DNA from: Tenacibaculum sp. SZ-18
GTDB taxonomy: Bacteria > Bacteroidota > Bacteroidia > Flavobacteriales > Flavobacteriaceae
Direction of reading: 5' to 3'
DNA length: 64,000 bases
Assembly (NCBI RefSeq): GCF_002813915.1
Contig: NZ_CP019335.1
Span: forward strand, 1,038,388 to 1,102,387
Under the pieces are notes generated by a model that was not told the origin of the DNA, did no database searches, and saw only the letters and a list, made by a program, of their open reading frames with translations. Below, one piece after another: positions 34,475 to 45,025 of the stretch. Every line of letters begins with the position of its first letter. Position 1 is the first letter of the stretch. A program made the translations under genes and the position numbers.

Positions 34475-35953
34475 ATGGAATTATACAAAAAGAACCAACT
34501 AAAAATATACAATTCATTATCTAAGTCGAAAGAAGTTTTTACTCCAATAACAGAAGGAAGAGTGGGTATGTATGTTTGTGGTCCTACCGTTTACAGTAAC
34601 GTGCATCTAGGGAATTTAAGAACATTCATGTCTTTTGACATGATGTATCGTTATCTATTACATTTAGGTTATAAAGTTCGCTACGTACGAAATATAACAG
34701 ATGCAGGACATTTAGAGAATGATGCCGACGAAGGAGAGGATAAAATTACGAAAAAAGCGCGATTAGAACAGTTAGAACCGATGGAAGTTGTGCAGCGTTA
34801 TACAGTAGATTTTCATAATGTTTTAAATAGATTAAATTTTTTACCTCCAAGCATAGAACCAACCGCTACAGGTCATTTAATAGAACAAATAGAAATCATA
34901 AAAATGATTATAAAAAATGGTTTTGCATATGAAGTAAACGGTTCTGTATATTTTGATGTTCATAAGTACAATGAAAACCATGAATATGGTATTTTAAGTA
35001 AAAGAAAGTTAGAGGAATTAATAAATAATACAAGAGAATTGCAAGGGCAGGGTGATAAGAAAAATCCTCAGGATTTTGCCTTGTGGAAAAAGGCTGATGA
35101 AAGACACATTATGAAATGGCCATCTCCTTGGAGTGAAGGATTTCCTGGCTGGCATATAGAATGTACAGCAATGAGTACAAAATACTTAGGAGAAAAGTTT
35201 GATATTCACGGAGGAGGAATTGATTTGAAATTTCCTCACCATGAAAGTGAAATTGCACAAAATGTGGCGGCTAGAGGTGTTGCTCCTGTAAATTACTGGA
35301 TACATACTAACATGTTAGAAATGAATGGTCAACGAATGGCTAAATCTACAGGTAATATTATTAATCCAAATGAATTATTATCTGGAGATAATGATAAAAT
35401 GACTAAAGCGTATTCTCCGAGTGTTGTTCGTTTCTTTATGGCACAATCTTCCTACAGAAGTGTTTTAGATTTAACAGATGCAGGATTATTGGCTAGTGAG
35501 AAAGGATACAATAAATTAATGGAAGCGATTAATCTGTTAGATAAAATTACTGTAGGAGAAAAATCCGATTTTGATGTTTTAACATGGAAGCAAAAATGTT
35601 ATGACGCAATGAATGATGATTTCAATAGTCCAATTTTAATTGCAACTATTTTTGATGTAGTAAAGTTTATCAATCAGGTTAAAGATGATAAAGCTACAGT
35701 AACTAAAGAAGATTTAGAATTGATTACAGAAACATTAAACGCTTTTGTTTTTGATGTTTTAGGATTGTTAGAGGATAAAAAAGAACAAAGTTCTGATAAA
35801 TTGGGAGGTGTTGTTTCCTTATTGATTAAATTAAGAAAAGAAGCTAGAGATAATAAAGATTGGGCACTATCAGATCAGATTCGTGACGAGCTTGAAGCTC
35901 TAGGAATACAATTAAAAGATGGCAGGGAAGGAACAACTTTTTCGATAAATTAA
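34475..35953 (+). CDS. cysS: Cysteinyl-tRNA synthetase
   Basis: 492-residue class I aminoacyl-tRNA synthetase. The zinc cysteine and HIGH-equivalent are in [17 protein letters not shown]; the KMSKS-equivalent is RMAKSTGN; the zinc-binding [12 protein letters not shown] and [18 protein letters not shown] blocks are intact. The C-terminal anticodon region is of normal length. First gene of a run with yidD (1 bp gap) and lgt (9 bp gap). Confidence 0.97.
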   Translation: MELYKKNQLKIYNSLSKSKEVFTPITEGRVGMYVCGPTVYSNVHLGNLRTFMSFDMMYRYLLHLGYKVRYVRNITDAGHLENDADEGEDKITKKARLEQLEPMEVVQRYTVDFHNVLNRLNFLPPSIEPTATGHLIEQIEIIKMIIKNGFAYEVNGSVYFDVHKYNENHEYGILSKRKLEELINNTRELQGQGDKKNPQDFALWKKADERHIMKWPSPWSEGFPGWHIECTAMSTKYLGEKFDIHGGGIDLKFPHHESEIAQNVAARGVAPVNYWIHTNMLEMNGQRMAKSTGNIINPNELLSGDNDKMTKAYSPSVVRFFMAQSSYRSVLDLTDAGLLASEKGYNKLMEAINLLDKITVGEKSDFDVLTWKQKCYDAMNDDFNSPILIATIFDVVKFINQVKDDKATVTKEDLELITETLNAFVFDVLGLLEDKKEQSSDKLGGVVSLLIKLRKEARDNKDWALSDQIRDELEALGIQLKDGREGTTFSIN

Positions 35954-35954
35954 A

Positions 35955-36200
35955 ATGATAAAAAAGATTTTAATTTTTCCGTTTGTTCTATTGATTCGTT
36001 TTTATCAAACGGCTATTTCTCCTTTTACACCTGCAACTTGTAGATATAGTCCAACATGTTCGGCTTATTCACTGGAAGCCTTGAAGAAGCATGGATTATT
36101 TTATGGAGGTAAACTAGCAATTAAAAGAATTTTTAGTTGTCATCCCTGGGGAGGAAGTGGATATGATCCGGTTCCAGAAAAAAAACAAAAAACTAAATAA
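35955..36200 (+). CDS. yidD: Membrane protein insertion efficiency factor YidD
   Basis: 81 residues: an amphipathic N-terminus followed by [20 protein letters not shown] and the end block [12 protein letters not shown], with the conserved cysteines. Assists membrane protein insertion with YidC. Placed between cysS and lgt on the same transcript. Confidence 0.95.
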   Translation: MIKKILIFPFVLLIRFYQTAISPFTPATCRYSPTCSAYSLEALKKHGLFYGGKLAIKRIFSCHPWGGSGYDPVPEKKQKTK

Positions 36201-36209
36201 ATATATTAC

Positions 36210-37061
36210 ATGAATTACTTAGCAATTACATGGGATTGGGATCCTGAAATATTTAATATCGGCGGTTTTAGTGTTCGCTGGTATAGTTTAATGTTTATCA
36301 TTGCTTTTGTACTTGGATTACAATTAATGAAGAAAATTTTCACTGAGGATAACATTTCTCACGAAAAAATGGATCCATTATTCATGTATACATTCATTTC
36401 TATGCTAATAGGAATGCGTTTAGGAGAAGTTTTCTTTTACAGTTGGGCTGATTATCAGGATAACCTATTACAAATAATTTTACCTTTTAAAAGACAAGAA
36501 GGAGCTGAGATGTTATTTGGTTTGATTAAGGGTTATAAGTTTACTGGTATCTCTGGATTTGCAAGTCATGGAGCTGCAATTGCTATTCCGATTGCATTAT
36601 ATTTTTACGCAAAAAAGCATTTACAAAAATCATGGTTATTCATTTTAGATAGAATGGGAATTATGGTTGCCTTAGCTGGTTTTTTTATCAGAATGGGAAA
36701 TTTTTTTAATTCTGAAATTTACGGAAAACAAACAGGTTCTAGTTTTGGTGTGATTTTTAAAAGAGCAGGAGAGAAGTTACCTTGTCATCCTACTCAAATA
36801 TATGAAGCATTTAGTTACTTAATCTTATTTTTTATTCTTTGGCGACTGTATTGGAAAACAGATAAAAAGAAAAAAGAAGGATATTTATTCGGAGTATTTA
36901 TGATTGCTTTATGGTCGTTACGATTTGTAATTGAGTTTATCAAACAGCCACAAGTGGAAGAAAGAAGCCAATGGGCTTTAAACACTGGACAATGGTTAAG
37001 TATTCCTTTAATTTTAATCGGAGTATGGTTAATGTTTAGGAAAACCTCAGAGAAAGCTTAG
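36210..37061 (+). CDS. lgt: Prolipoprotein diacylglyceryl transferase
   Basis: 283-residue multi-pass inner-membrane enzyme attaching diacylglycerol to the lipobox cysteine of prolipoproteins. The Lgt signature region is GFFIRMGNFFNSEIYGKQTG, with HPTQIYEAF and RFVIEFIKQPQ further on. Seven hydrophobic helices can be counted. The many lipoproteins in this window depend on this reaction. It is followed by a terminator shared with the convergent S41 peptidase gene. Confidence 0.96.
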   Translation: MNYLAITWDWDPEIFNIGGFSVRWYSLMFIIAFVLGLQLMKKIFTEDNISHEKMDPLFMYTFISMLIGMRLGEVFFYSWADYQDNLLQIILPFKRQEGAEMLFGLIKGYKFTGISGFASHGAAIAIPIALYFYAKKHLQKSWLFILDRMGIMVALAGFFIRMGNFFNSEIYGKQTGSSFGVIFKRAGEKLPCHPTQIYEAFSYLILFFILWRLYWKTDKKKKEGYLFGVFMIALWSLRFVIEFIKQPQVEERSQWALNTGQWLSIPLILIGVWLMFRKTSEKA

Positions 37062-37082
37062 ATCATATATTTTATAATAGAA

Positions 37083-37112
37083 TAGGAGTAACAATTGTGT
37101 TACTCCTTTTTT
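37083..37112. terminator. Bidirectional intrinsic terminator
   Basis: Stem AGGAGTAACA / TGTTACTCCT with a four-base loop and T run to the right and A/T-rich to the left, between lgt and the S41 peptidase gene. Confidence 0.85.
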
Positions 37113-38494
37113 TATTTCTGATTTCGTAATCGATTTAATAGTTCTGTTAGAATCTCATCCTTTTCGTCTAAAAGAAAATCTTTGATAAATATATCTGGGA
37201 TAACTCCTTCTTCTTTGGTACTTCCATTTACACGTATCATTTTACCTTTTGAAATTTGTACTAGGATCTTAGTATTGGGAAGTTTAAAGTAGAAGACTGA
37301 AGCAATTAATGATGGATATTCTGCTGTTTCTTCACCAACAATAGTTCCAAGTTTGTAATCTTGAATTTGTGCTGCGGTAACAGTAGCTTGTGAATGAGAT
37401 TGTCTGTTAACTAACGTGTAAACTTCACCAGTAAATCTTTTTTCTTTTGGTTGAGGTTGAGTTTTAATAAAATCATAGTCAAAACGTTCGCCATCTGTAT
37501 GACTAAAAATCGATTTCCAATACTTGCTATTTGAGTTTTTGTTTTGTTTACCACTTTCTTTAAGAAGTTTACTAGTTCTAAGTTGAAATGAGCTATTCCA
37601 AGTAAAAGGAGTGTTTGCAATAAATGAAAGCATAAAATCGCTGTAATCATTATCTCCTCCAGCGTTATTTCTTAAATCAATAATTAATTTTTGAGACTTA
37701 CGAATCTTTATTTTTTCAAATGATGATTTGATAAAGTTTTTGAATTTATGTAAATCTCCACCGAAACTTCCTGGATCTAAATATGCAATATCATCATAGA
37801 ATTTCAAATTCATAGTTGAATTCAAAACTTCTGATCTTCTGTCTTCATATTCATCCATCACTTTCACGGCCGCTACTTGATAGGTTTTGTTGCCAGCTAA
37901 GTTTTTAATTTGAACTTCAAAGTGGTTAATTTGACCATACAACTGCCAATAGTATCTTGGGAAACTATACATTTCAATCTTAACGTTTTTCATCATGTCA
38001 CGCTCTCCAGATATTTGAGCATACATATCTTTAAAAATAGAATTGATTGGTTTGTTGTTTATGCTCAAAACTTCATCTCCGGGTTTTAAGTGTTTATTGT
38101 TAGACCAGTTTTTTCTAACTAAAGCTCTGTTGTTTTCAATTGCTATCTCTATTGGAAAAATAGTAGCGTCATTAGAAGAAGCATATTTCATGTATTCCGA
38201 TCCGGGGAAATCAATGCTTGTATGTCCGTTGTTTACAATTACAGGTAATTGCTGCAAAACCTTAGTTGCTTCTAATAAAGAATAAGAGTCTTTATTTATT
38301 TTGTTTTTTATCTCTAGATAACCCTTTTCAAAAGTATCTTCTGAAACAGATTCATAGATGTTAAATTGAGCTTCAATAAGTGCTTTTTTTAAATGAGAAA
38401 GATCTTTAAAAACTTGTTCTTTTGAGAATGTTGTTTGTCCGTTTATGAATCCGGATAAAAACATGATTAAGATAAAATTGATTTTTATTTTCAT
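37112..38494 (-). CDS. S41 family (C-terminal processing-type) peptidase, secreted
   Basis: 460 residues. Signal peptide (1-19, ending INGQ), a helical N-terminal part, a PDZ-like stretch (about 130-160, LKPGDEVLSINNKPI) and a tail-specific-protease domain (about 225-450) with LIIDLRNNAGGDNDYS and the serine region YTLVNRQSHSQATVTAAQIQDY followed by GTIVGEET. The catalytic serine is presumably in SHSQA (near 368). It is likely periplasmic. The last 15 residues are charged. It shares the strand with the AraC regulator upstream (72 bp gap). Confidence 0.85.
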   Translation of the reverse strand: MKIKINFILIMFLSGFINGQTTFSKEQVFKDLSHLKKALIEAQFNIYESVSEDTFEKGYLEIKNKINKDSYSLLEATKVLQQLPVIVNNGHTSIDFPGSEYMKYASSNDATIFPIEIAIENNRALVRKNWSNNKHLKPGDEVLSINNKPINSIFKDMYAQISGERDMMKNVKIEMYSFPRYYWQLYGQINHFEVQIKNLAGNKTYQVAAVKVMDEYEDRRSEVLNSTMNLKFYDDIAYLDPGSFGGDLHKFKNFIKSSFEKIKIRKSQKLIIDLRNNAGGDNDYSDFMLSFIANTPFTWNSSFQLRTSKLLKESGKQNKNSNSKYWKSIFSHTDGERFDYDFIKTQPQPKEKRFTGEVYTLVNRQSHSQATVTAAQIQDYKLGTIVGEETAEYPSLIASVFYFKLPNTKILVQISKGKMIRVNGSTKEEGVIPDIFIKDFLLDEKDEILTELLNRLRNQK

Positions 38495-38566
38495 TGATGT
38501 TTTATAATTTTCATCACAAAATTACAAGTGTGATCTATGTCAGTCGTCCATCTGCTTCTATTTGGA

Positions 38567-39691
38567 CTAGTTTTTTAATTCTTTAATATATTGACTGGGA
38601 GTTTTTTGTGTGTTTTTCTTGAAGACACTATTAAAAGTGGACTTCGAGTTGAAGCCACAATCGTATGCTAAACCTAAAATTGAATATGAATTTAAATCAA
38701 CCGATTGTGTCTTTTCCTTAAACTCTTGTATCCGGTAGGAATTGATTAGATCATAGAAGTTTTTCTCGCAGTTCTGATTTATTTTTAATGAAAGAGTTTT
38801 TGGTTTCATTTCTAAAAGTTCTGCAAGTTTTTGAAGATTTAGATCTGATTGTAAATAAGGTTTTTCATGAAGCATTAAGGCGTTTAACTTCTCCAGAAAA
38901 TTCCCATCTTTCGGTGGAGTGGGAGTTTCCTTTTCTGAATGACTATTCTCAAAAGGAACTAGTTTAGAAGTTGATTTTATCAAAAAACCTTTAAAACCAA
39001 TCCAAGTACAAGTTATAGCAAGAATAGCAAAGTTTGGTAAAAAGTAATATTCCCTTAAGTTTCTGTCAAAAGCAAATCGATCTATTTCTGTAAGAATATT
39101 CCATAAAATTGGATAGAACCCAAAAATTAAAATAGGAACTTTCAGCCATTTGTACGATTTGTCTTCAATTTTAGAAAAGTATTGTTTTAATTTCATTTCA
39201 TGATTATACAATACTCGAAATGATATTATACTATAGATTAAGGTTGATAATACTCCAATCCATTGTTGTGTTAAGTATACGTACGTGATATTTGGCATCG
39301 GATTTATATATAACCCATCTGCTCCGTCTCTGTAAAAAGATGTTCTGTAAAAAATAAATTCAAGAATTATTGGAATGAAATGTACAAAATCCTCCTTTTT
39401 AAATCGAAAACTAGGTTGTGTTATACTTTTTGTGTAATAATAAAGTGCAGGCCCCAATCCATATAATAATTCAAGCTGGATATATCTAAATATATAAAGT
39501 TTTCCATAATCTTTTAGAACATTGACTAAAACGATGTTTACCGCCATAATTGCATAAAAAATGAGTAGCATAGCTAAAAATTTATTTGCTAGGATCTTTG
39601 GTTGTTTTTGTAATATAAGAATACTTAAAATGATTGCTTGGATGGCAAAAACACAAATGATAGTAAATAAAATTGAGTTTGACGTAATCAT
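38567..39691 (-). CDS. AraC family regulator with seven-helix membrane sensor
   Basis: 374 residues. The N-terminal two-thirds consists of about seven transmembrane helices (for example SILFTIICVFAIQAIILSIL and FLAMLLIFYAIMAVNIVLV). The C-terminal 110 residues form an AraC-type double HTH (NLQKLAELLEMKPKTLSLKIN; ILGLAYDCGFNSKSTFNSVFKKNTQKTPSQYI). Such membrane-bound AraC proteins are common in Bacteroidota. The signal and target are unknown; possible targets are the flanking S41 peptidase and beta-mannosidase genes. Confidence 0.9.
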   Translation of the reverse strand: MITSNSILFTIICVFAIQAIILSILILQKQPKILANKFLAMLLIFYAIMAVNIVLVNVLKDYGKLYIFRYIQLELLYGLGPALYYYTKSITQPSFRFKKEDFVHFIPIILEFIFYRTSFYRDGADGLYINPMPNITYVYLTQQWIGVLSTLIYSIISFRVLYNHEMKLKQYFSKIEDKSYKWLKVPILIFGFYPILWNILTEIDRFAFDRNLREYYFLPNFAILAITCTWIGFKGFLIKSTSKLVPFENSHSEKETPTPPKDGNFLEKLNALMLHEKPYLQSDLNLQKLAELLEMKPKTLSLKINQNCEKNFYDLINSYRIQEFKEKTQSVDLNSYSILGLAYDCGFNSKSTFNSVFKKNTQKTPSQYIKELKN

Positions 39692-39767
39692 TTTAGATAA
39701 AGGAAAAGTAGATTTTTAACTTTTAGAATCTAAAGTAGCCAATTCGCATGAATTAACTAATCTGTGT

Positions 39768-39803
39768 ATAAAAAAAGGAGTACTATTTAGTAGCTCCTTT
39801 TTA
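39768..39803 (-). terminator. Intrinsic terminator of the beta-mannosidase gene
   Basis: AAAAGGAGTACTA / TAGTAGCTCCTTTT hairpin, with T run on the minus strand, 25 bp beyond the stop at 39828. Confidence 0.8.
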
Positions 39804-39827
39804 TTCTATGAATTTATTTTTGGCTTC

Positions 39828-42401
39828 TTAATAACTATCAAACAAACTTGTAACTTTAAGTTTATCTTTAAAAATATCAAGTGATTTTAAGTTTCCTTTT
39901 TTTATAGAAATTACTTTTTCTGAGTTTGGTAGCATGTTAAAATAATTGTCGGAAAAATTTAAATCGAAGTTTCCACTTGCAAAAACACCAATGGCTAAAT
40001 TTTTAGTTGATAGTTTTACGAAATATTCATCTTCATTTTCACTAACATTAAAGGTGATATTAGGTTGAGGTAGTTTTAGGTCTTTAAAAGGAACAAGAAA
40101 ATGTTGTTTTGTGTCAAGAATAGAGTTGTTCATACTTAATGAAGTATTTAAGAAAACCTCATTCTTATTTTCTGTAATATCAGATATTTTACTTTTTTCT
40201 ATTTCGAAATAACTACCAGAAGAGTTTGCAATAACTTTAATATTTCTATTCCATGATTTTAGTTTATTACCTTTAAAATCTAATAAATCAATTGTAAGTC
40301 TAGCATTGAAATTAGAAAGTGAATCTGTTGCAATAAATACTTTTATTTTATCTTTTTTATCATTATAACTAACAATTGTTTTCTTGAAAGATTCTTTAAC
40401 TCCATAATGTAAAGCTTTCCATTTTCCATAATAGTCTATGCTCGACCAAGACGCAACAGGCCAACAATCATTAATTTGCCAATATAAAGATCCCATGCAG
40501 CGATATCTATTTTTTCGATGCGCTTGAATTCCAGTTGTAATTCCGTAGGCTTGTAACAAATGGCTTACATATAGGAAGCTTTCAAAATCTTTAGGTTCTT
40601 TATAATGACGCAACATGTATTCTTTTATGGTACCATTTCCTATACTTGAACGTTGATGCGACTTCATAACTTCAGAAAAAATATCACGATCTTCGGGTAA
40701 TGTATATTTATTTACTGTTGCTAACTCTGGAAAAGATTGAAATCCGAATTCAGACATGAAACGTGGAATTTTCATGTTGTAATTATCGAAAGGTTCTTTT
40801 CCCCACCAAACACCCCAATAATGAGCATCTCCATCTGTATGCGATTCAGGTACACCTAATTCACTACTTGGAGAAGATGCCCAATATTTTCTATCAGCAT
40901 CATATTGTTCAACAACTTCAGGAAGAACTTTGTGAAAAATGTCAACATAAGACTGCCAGGTTGTGTTAGCAGCTTTTTCAGATTGTTCTTTAGTAACTTT
41001 TTGCTTCCATCCCCATCTTTCCCAAGCAGACAATACTTCATTGTTTCCACACCATAATGCAATCGATGAATGATTTCTTAATCTTTTTACATTATCAATA
41101 GCTTCTTGTTTTACATTTTCAAGAAACTTTTTATCACCAGGATACATGGCACAGGCAAACATGAAGTCTTGCCAAATCAATAATCCCATTTCGTCACACA
41201 AATCGTAGAATTTTTTATTTTCGTAAAATCCACCACCCCAGACTCGAATCATATTCATATTAGCTTCTTTGGCTGAATTTAAAATATGATAGTAGTTAGA
41301 ATCTTTTACCCGGGTTAAGAATAAATCTTGTGGAATGTAATTCGCGCCTTTCATAAAAGTAGGTACTCCATTTACTTTAAAATAAAATGAAGTTCCAATC
41401 GAATCTTTTTCTCTTAATAATTCAATTGTTCTTAGTCCTATTCGGTTACTTTTTTCATCGTAATGATTTTTATGACTGACTTTTACATTGATGTCATATA
41501 AATGTTGTTTTCCCATTCCATTTGGCCACCATAGTTTCGGACTCTTAATTGTGAATGGTATGGTAATCTTATTTTTTCCGAATTTTAATTGATATTCTTT
41601 TGAAACAACTAAGGTATCGTTGATACTAATTTCAATTGTGCTTTTTTTAAATTCTTTTGTACTTCTAATTTCAATTTCCGTGGAAAGTTGTGCGGCATCT
41701 TTGAGTACTTTTTGACGAATAAAGACATCTTCAATTTTAAAGTTATCCCAGCTTTTTAAAATTACAGGACGCCAAATTCCTGATGTAACTAATCTTGGTC
41801 CCCAATCCCAACCAAAGTGATAACCAGCCTTTCTTGAAAATACACTTACTTTCTTATTTTCTTTAACCTTTCCAATTTTAGCTAAATCATTATCTGAAAC
41901 TTCAATTTCATAATCAATTGAATCGAATTTTTCTATCCCTTTTTTAATAGGAGATTCTAATATTACTTTTATTTCATTTTTTCCAATTTTTATATGCTTT
42001 TTTATGTCTATTTGATAACGTCTAAACATGTTATCTGTAGAAATAATTTCGGTATTGTTGATGTAAATTTTACTGTAGGTATCGATGCCTTGAAATTCAA
42101 TTTCTAGTTGTTCTTTGTAAAAAGTGTCTTGCGAAATGTTGAAAGTTGTTTTATATATCCAATCCTCTTTGTCTATCCATTGAACCTTATGTTCGTTAAG
42201 TCTATAAAATGGGTTTTCAATAACATTATGTTTCAGTAAATCGGTATGAACAGTCCCTGGTATTTCAGCTGTTCTCCAAATGGTATCGTTTGATTTTTTG
42301 AATGTCCAATTTTCCGTTATTTCTAATTCTTTAACAACTGACTTTTTACATCCTATAATGGAGAATAATAAAATAATAAAAACAATTTTAGATTGATTCA
42401 T
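39828..42401 (-). CDS. GH2 beta-mannosidase, lipoprotein
   Basis: 857 residues. The ATG at 42401 gives a lipoprotein signal MNQSKIVFIILLFSIIGCKK with Cys18 as the lipid site; a longer frame to 42437 lacks sense. Family GH2: a sugar-binding domain (about 25-200), immunoglobulin-like domain and TIM barrel with the acid/base glutamate in WCGNNE (near 454) and the nucleophile in FMSEFGFQS (near 550). RVWGGGFYENKKFYDLCDEMGLLIWQDFMFACAMYP is the beta-mannosidase block. The enzyme releases terminal mannose from beta-mannosides, probably at the cell surface or periplasm. manA is located 20 kb away and not in an operon with it. No SusCD pair is nearby. Confidence 0.93.
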   Translation of the reverse strand: MNQSKIVFIILLFSIIGCKKSVVKELEITENWTFKKSNDTIWRTAEIPGTVHTDLLKHNVIENPFYRLNEHKVQWIDKEDWIYKTTFNISQDTFYKEQLEIEFQGIDTYSKIYINNTEIISTDNMFRRYQIDIKKHIKIGKNEIKVILESPIKKGIEKFDSIDYEIEVSDNDLAKIGKVKENKKVSVFSRKAGYHFGWDWGPRLVTSGIWRPVILKSWDNFKIEDVFIRQKVLKDAAQLSTEIEIRSTKEFKKSTIEISINDTLVVSKEYQLKFGKNKITIPFTIKSPKLWWPNGMGKQHLYDINVKVSHKNHYDEKSNRIGLRTIELLREKDSIGTSFYFKVNGVPTFMKGANYIPQDLFLTRVKDSNYYHILNSAKEANMNMIRVWGGGFYENKKFYDLCDEMGLLIWQDFMFACAMYPGDKKFLENVKQEAIDNVKRLRNHSSIALWCGNNEVLSAWERWGWKQKVTKEQSEKAANTTWQSYVDIFHKVLPEVVEQYDADRKYWASSPSSELGVPESHTDGDAHYWGVWWGKEPFDNYNMKIPRFMSEFGFQSFPELATVNKYTLPEDRDIFSEVMKSHQRSSIGNGTIKEYMLRHYKEPKDFESFLYVSHLLQAYGITTGIQAHRKNRYRCMGSLYWQINDCWPVASWSSIDYYGKWKALHYGVKESFKKTIVSYNDKKDKIKVFIATDSLSNFNARLTIDLLDFKGNKLKSWNRNIKVIANSSGSYFEIEKSKISDITENKNEVFLNTSLSMNNSILDTKQHFLVPFKDLKLPQPNITFNVSENEDEYFVKLSTKNLAIGVFASGNFDLNFSDNYFNMLPNSEKVISIKKGNLKSLDIFKDKLKVTSLFDSY

Positions 42402-42515
42402 TGATTGAACTTGTTTGCTGTTGAGTAAGATAATCAAGATACTAAATTAAGTTGAAGACAACTTTTACTATGGTTACATAATTTTAAAGAAAAATAAATT
42501 AGTTACAATATAAAG

Positions 42516-42544
42516 AAAACCTTATTTGATTAGAATAGGGTTTT
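42516..42544 (-). terminator. Intrinsic terminator of the TonB-dependent receptor gene
   Basis: AAAACCTTATT / AATAGGGTTTT, an 11-bp stem with one G-T pair and a seven-base loop, 28 bp past the stop at 42572 on the minus strand. Confidence 0.75.
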
Positions 42545-42571
42545 GAGTTTTGTGATGAAGTAATTTTTAAT

Positions 42572-45019
42572 TTAAAACTTCATTCGAAGTTTTAAATTAA
42601 GAACTCTTCCTGTCATAAAATTTGGTATTGCAAATTGTTGTTTGCTATACACATCTCTAACCCAAGTATTGGTAATAGAGTTTCTAATGTCAAAAATATT
42701 GAATAGTTCTAGTCCTGCAGAAAGTTCTTCGAAATGACTTAAGAATCCGTTAGATACTTTTTTATTATTATCAACGAAAATGTACGAAACACCGATATCA
42801 GCTCTTCTATAATCACCTAAACGATTTTGGAATGCATAAACATCCGCATAAGCAGGTGCTCCTCCGGGAACGCCCGTATTATAAACTAAGTTCAAATAAG
42901 CCTTTAAATCAGGTAAATTTGGAACATAATCTTGAAATAGAATTCCTAATTTGATTCTTTGATCTGTTGGTCGAGCTATGTAACCTCGGTTATCTATATT
43001 TTCTTCTGTTTTTAAATATCCAAAACTCACCCAGCTGTCGCTTCCAGGAACAAATTCACCATTCAATCTAACGTCTAATCCATATGCATAGGCTTCTGTT
43101 ATATTATCTGCTCGATAACGAATTCGAACATTATCAATTGAATAGGCGTTTACATCGCTTAAGTTTTTATAGTATAATTCTGTCGTTAACTTAAACGGAC
43201 GGTTCCACATCGTAAAACTATAATCGTTTCCAGTAACAATATGAATTGACTTTTGTGCTTTTACATCAGCTGAGATTTGACCATCAAAACCTCTAAGCTC
43301 CCTATAAAAAGGTGGTTGAGAATAAAATCCTCCTGATATCCTAAAAAGCATATCACTCTTCCAGTCTGGTTTAATCGCAAATTGTGCTCTAGGGCTAACT
43401 ATAAATTGACCTTTAGAGTCGGAACCAATAGGAGAAACTTTCCAATATTGTGATCTAATTCCTGCGTTAAACCATACATCATGATTATTCCAAGTGGTTT
43501 TTCTACTGAATTGTAGAAACCCAGAAAATCTATCAATATCTACATTGTTTTCAGCTCTAACATTTTGAAATGGTTCAATTGGACCAGTAAAAGGATTGTA
43601 GGGTTGGTCATTTCCGATGTTATGATGTGGTGGACGAACGGAGAAACCGACGCTGTCAATAATTTCCCATTCTCGTATACGATCTTTAATATTTTCTTTC
43701 TGATACTTTACACCAGCTCTCCATTCATTATTTCCGTCTTTTAAAGTAGCCCGTAATTGCGCATTCACGATTAAAGCATCTAAGTCATTTCTAGCATGAT
43801 TTAACTGAGAACCTATACCTTGTGCAAATTCAACATCCCCAAAATTATCAGAACCTAAATTGGTGTTTACTTGTCCTATGTTATATTGAGCAGCAATGTC
43901 AAAATATTCTTCCTCTTGAGTATTAAAAGAAGAGATAATTCCTGTTAATTCTAAATTATCATTTAGTTTATAATCCATAGAAACAGCTCCAAATAATGTT
44001 TGAAATCTATCCGATTCTTGTCCTTGATAAAAAACAATTAATTCTAATGGATTTGCGATTGTTCCAAAACGAGTTCTTCTTGATAATGGCTTGTATTCAT
44101 AATTATTCAAAGAGAAGTTTCCAAGAAAGTTAATGTCGACTTTTGATGAAATGTTATAGGATAAGAAGGTTTGAATATCTGTAAAACTAGGTCTAAAGTT
44201 TACTTCAGTTTGTTTATCGTTAACGAATAAACTGTTATCTCGATACCTAACACCTAAAATAGCACTTAATTTATCATTGAATAAAAGCCCTTCGGTTGTA
44301 ATACTTGCTCCTAGAAAACTCAAATCAACTTGAGTACTTGTTTTTGTTGGTTTTCTATAAGTGATATCTAAAACAGAAGATAACTTATCTCCATATTTGG
44401 CTTGAAATCCTCCTGCAGAGAAATCAATATTTTGAATCATATGTGAATTGATAAAGCTCAATCCTTCTTGTTGGCCTGATCTTATTAAAAACGGACGATA
44501 AACTTCAATTCCATTTACATAAACCAAATTTTCATCAAAATTTCCTCCACGCACATTATATTGAGTACTTAATTCATTATTATTACTAACTCCAGGTAGT
44601 GTCATTAAAACTGCCTCAACTCCTGTATTTGGACCAACAATTGTTTCTACTTTCTTAGTGTTTATTTTTGTGATTCCTTGTGCTTCTTTCTTTCGATTCT
44701 TCACAATAATTTCTTCTAATTCTTCCGTTTTAATAGAAAGAGTTGGAGAGAAGTCGATTGTTCTAGCTCCACGAGTAGTGAATTTTTTTATTAATGTTGA
44801 ATAGGACACATGTGAAAATGTTACACTAACTGTTTTACGTATTGGAATTTGAAAGGAATAAATTCCGTTTGAGTCGGTAGTTGTTCCTTTTCCAAGATAG
44901 CTAATTGCTACACCTTCAATAGGATCTTTAAACTTGTTAACGATTTTCCCTTTAATGGTGGACATTTTCTGAGCGAAAATTAAAGAAGGGAGTAAAAGAA
45001 GAAATAAAAGTTTTTTCAA
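42572..45019 (-). CDS. TonB-dependent receptor with carboxypeptidase-like N-domain
   Basis: 815 residues. Signal peptide (1-16, ending FAQ), a CarboxypepD_reg-like domain (about 20-95, STIKGKIVNKFKDPIEGVAISYLGKGTTTDSNGIYSF), a plug domain (about 110-225, NVRGGNFDENLVYVNGIEVYRPF) and a 22-strand-type barrel ending FMTGRVLNLKLRMKF. It lacks the SusC signature and has no SusD partner, so the cargo (siderophore, cobalamin, peptide or other) is unknown. It is 6 bp after the M23 peptidase gene, on the same transcript. Confidence 0.92.
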   Translation of the reverse strand: MKKLLFLLLLPSLIFAQKMSTIKGKIVNKFKDPIEGVAISYLGKGTTTDSNGIYSFQIPIRKTVSVTFSHVSYSTLIKKFTTRGARTIDFSPTLSIKTEELEEIIVKNRKKEAQGITKINTKKVETIVGPNTGVEAVLMTLPGVSNNNELSTQYNVRGGNFDENLVYVNGIEVYRPFLIRSGQQEGLSFINSHMIQNIDFSAGGFQAKYGDKLSSVLDITYRKPTKTSTQVDLSFLGASITTEGLLFNDKLSAILGVRYRDNSLFVNDKQTEVNFRPSFTDIQTFLSYNISSKVDINFLGNFSLNNYEYKPLSRRTRFGTIANPLELIVFYQGQESDRFQTLFGAVSMDYKLNDNLELTGIISSFNTQEEEYFDIAAQYNIGQVNTNLGSDNFGDVEFAQGIGSQLNHARNDLDALIVNAQLRATLKDGNNEWRAGVKYQKENIKDRIREWEIIDSVGFSVRPPHHNIGNDQPYNPFTGPIEPFQNVRAENNVDIDRFSGFLQFSRKTTWNNHDVWFNAGIRSQYWKVSPIGSDSKGQFIVSPRAQFAIKPDWKSDMLFRISGGFYSQPPFYRELRGFDGQISADVKAQKSIHIVTGNDYSFTMWNRPFKLTTELYYKNLSDVNAYSIDNVRIRYRADNITEAYAYGLDVRLNGEFVPGSDSWVSFGYLKTEENIDNRGYIARPTDQRIKLGILFQDYVPNLPDLKAYLNLVYNTGVPGGAPAYADVYAFQNRLGDYRRADIGVSYIFVDNNKKVSNGFLSHFEELSAGLELFNIFDIRNSITNTWVRDVYSKQQFAIPNFMTGRVLNLKLRMKF

Positions 45020-45025
45020 AATGAT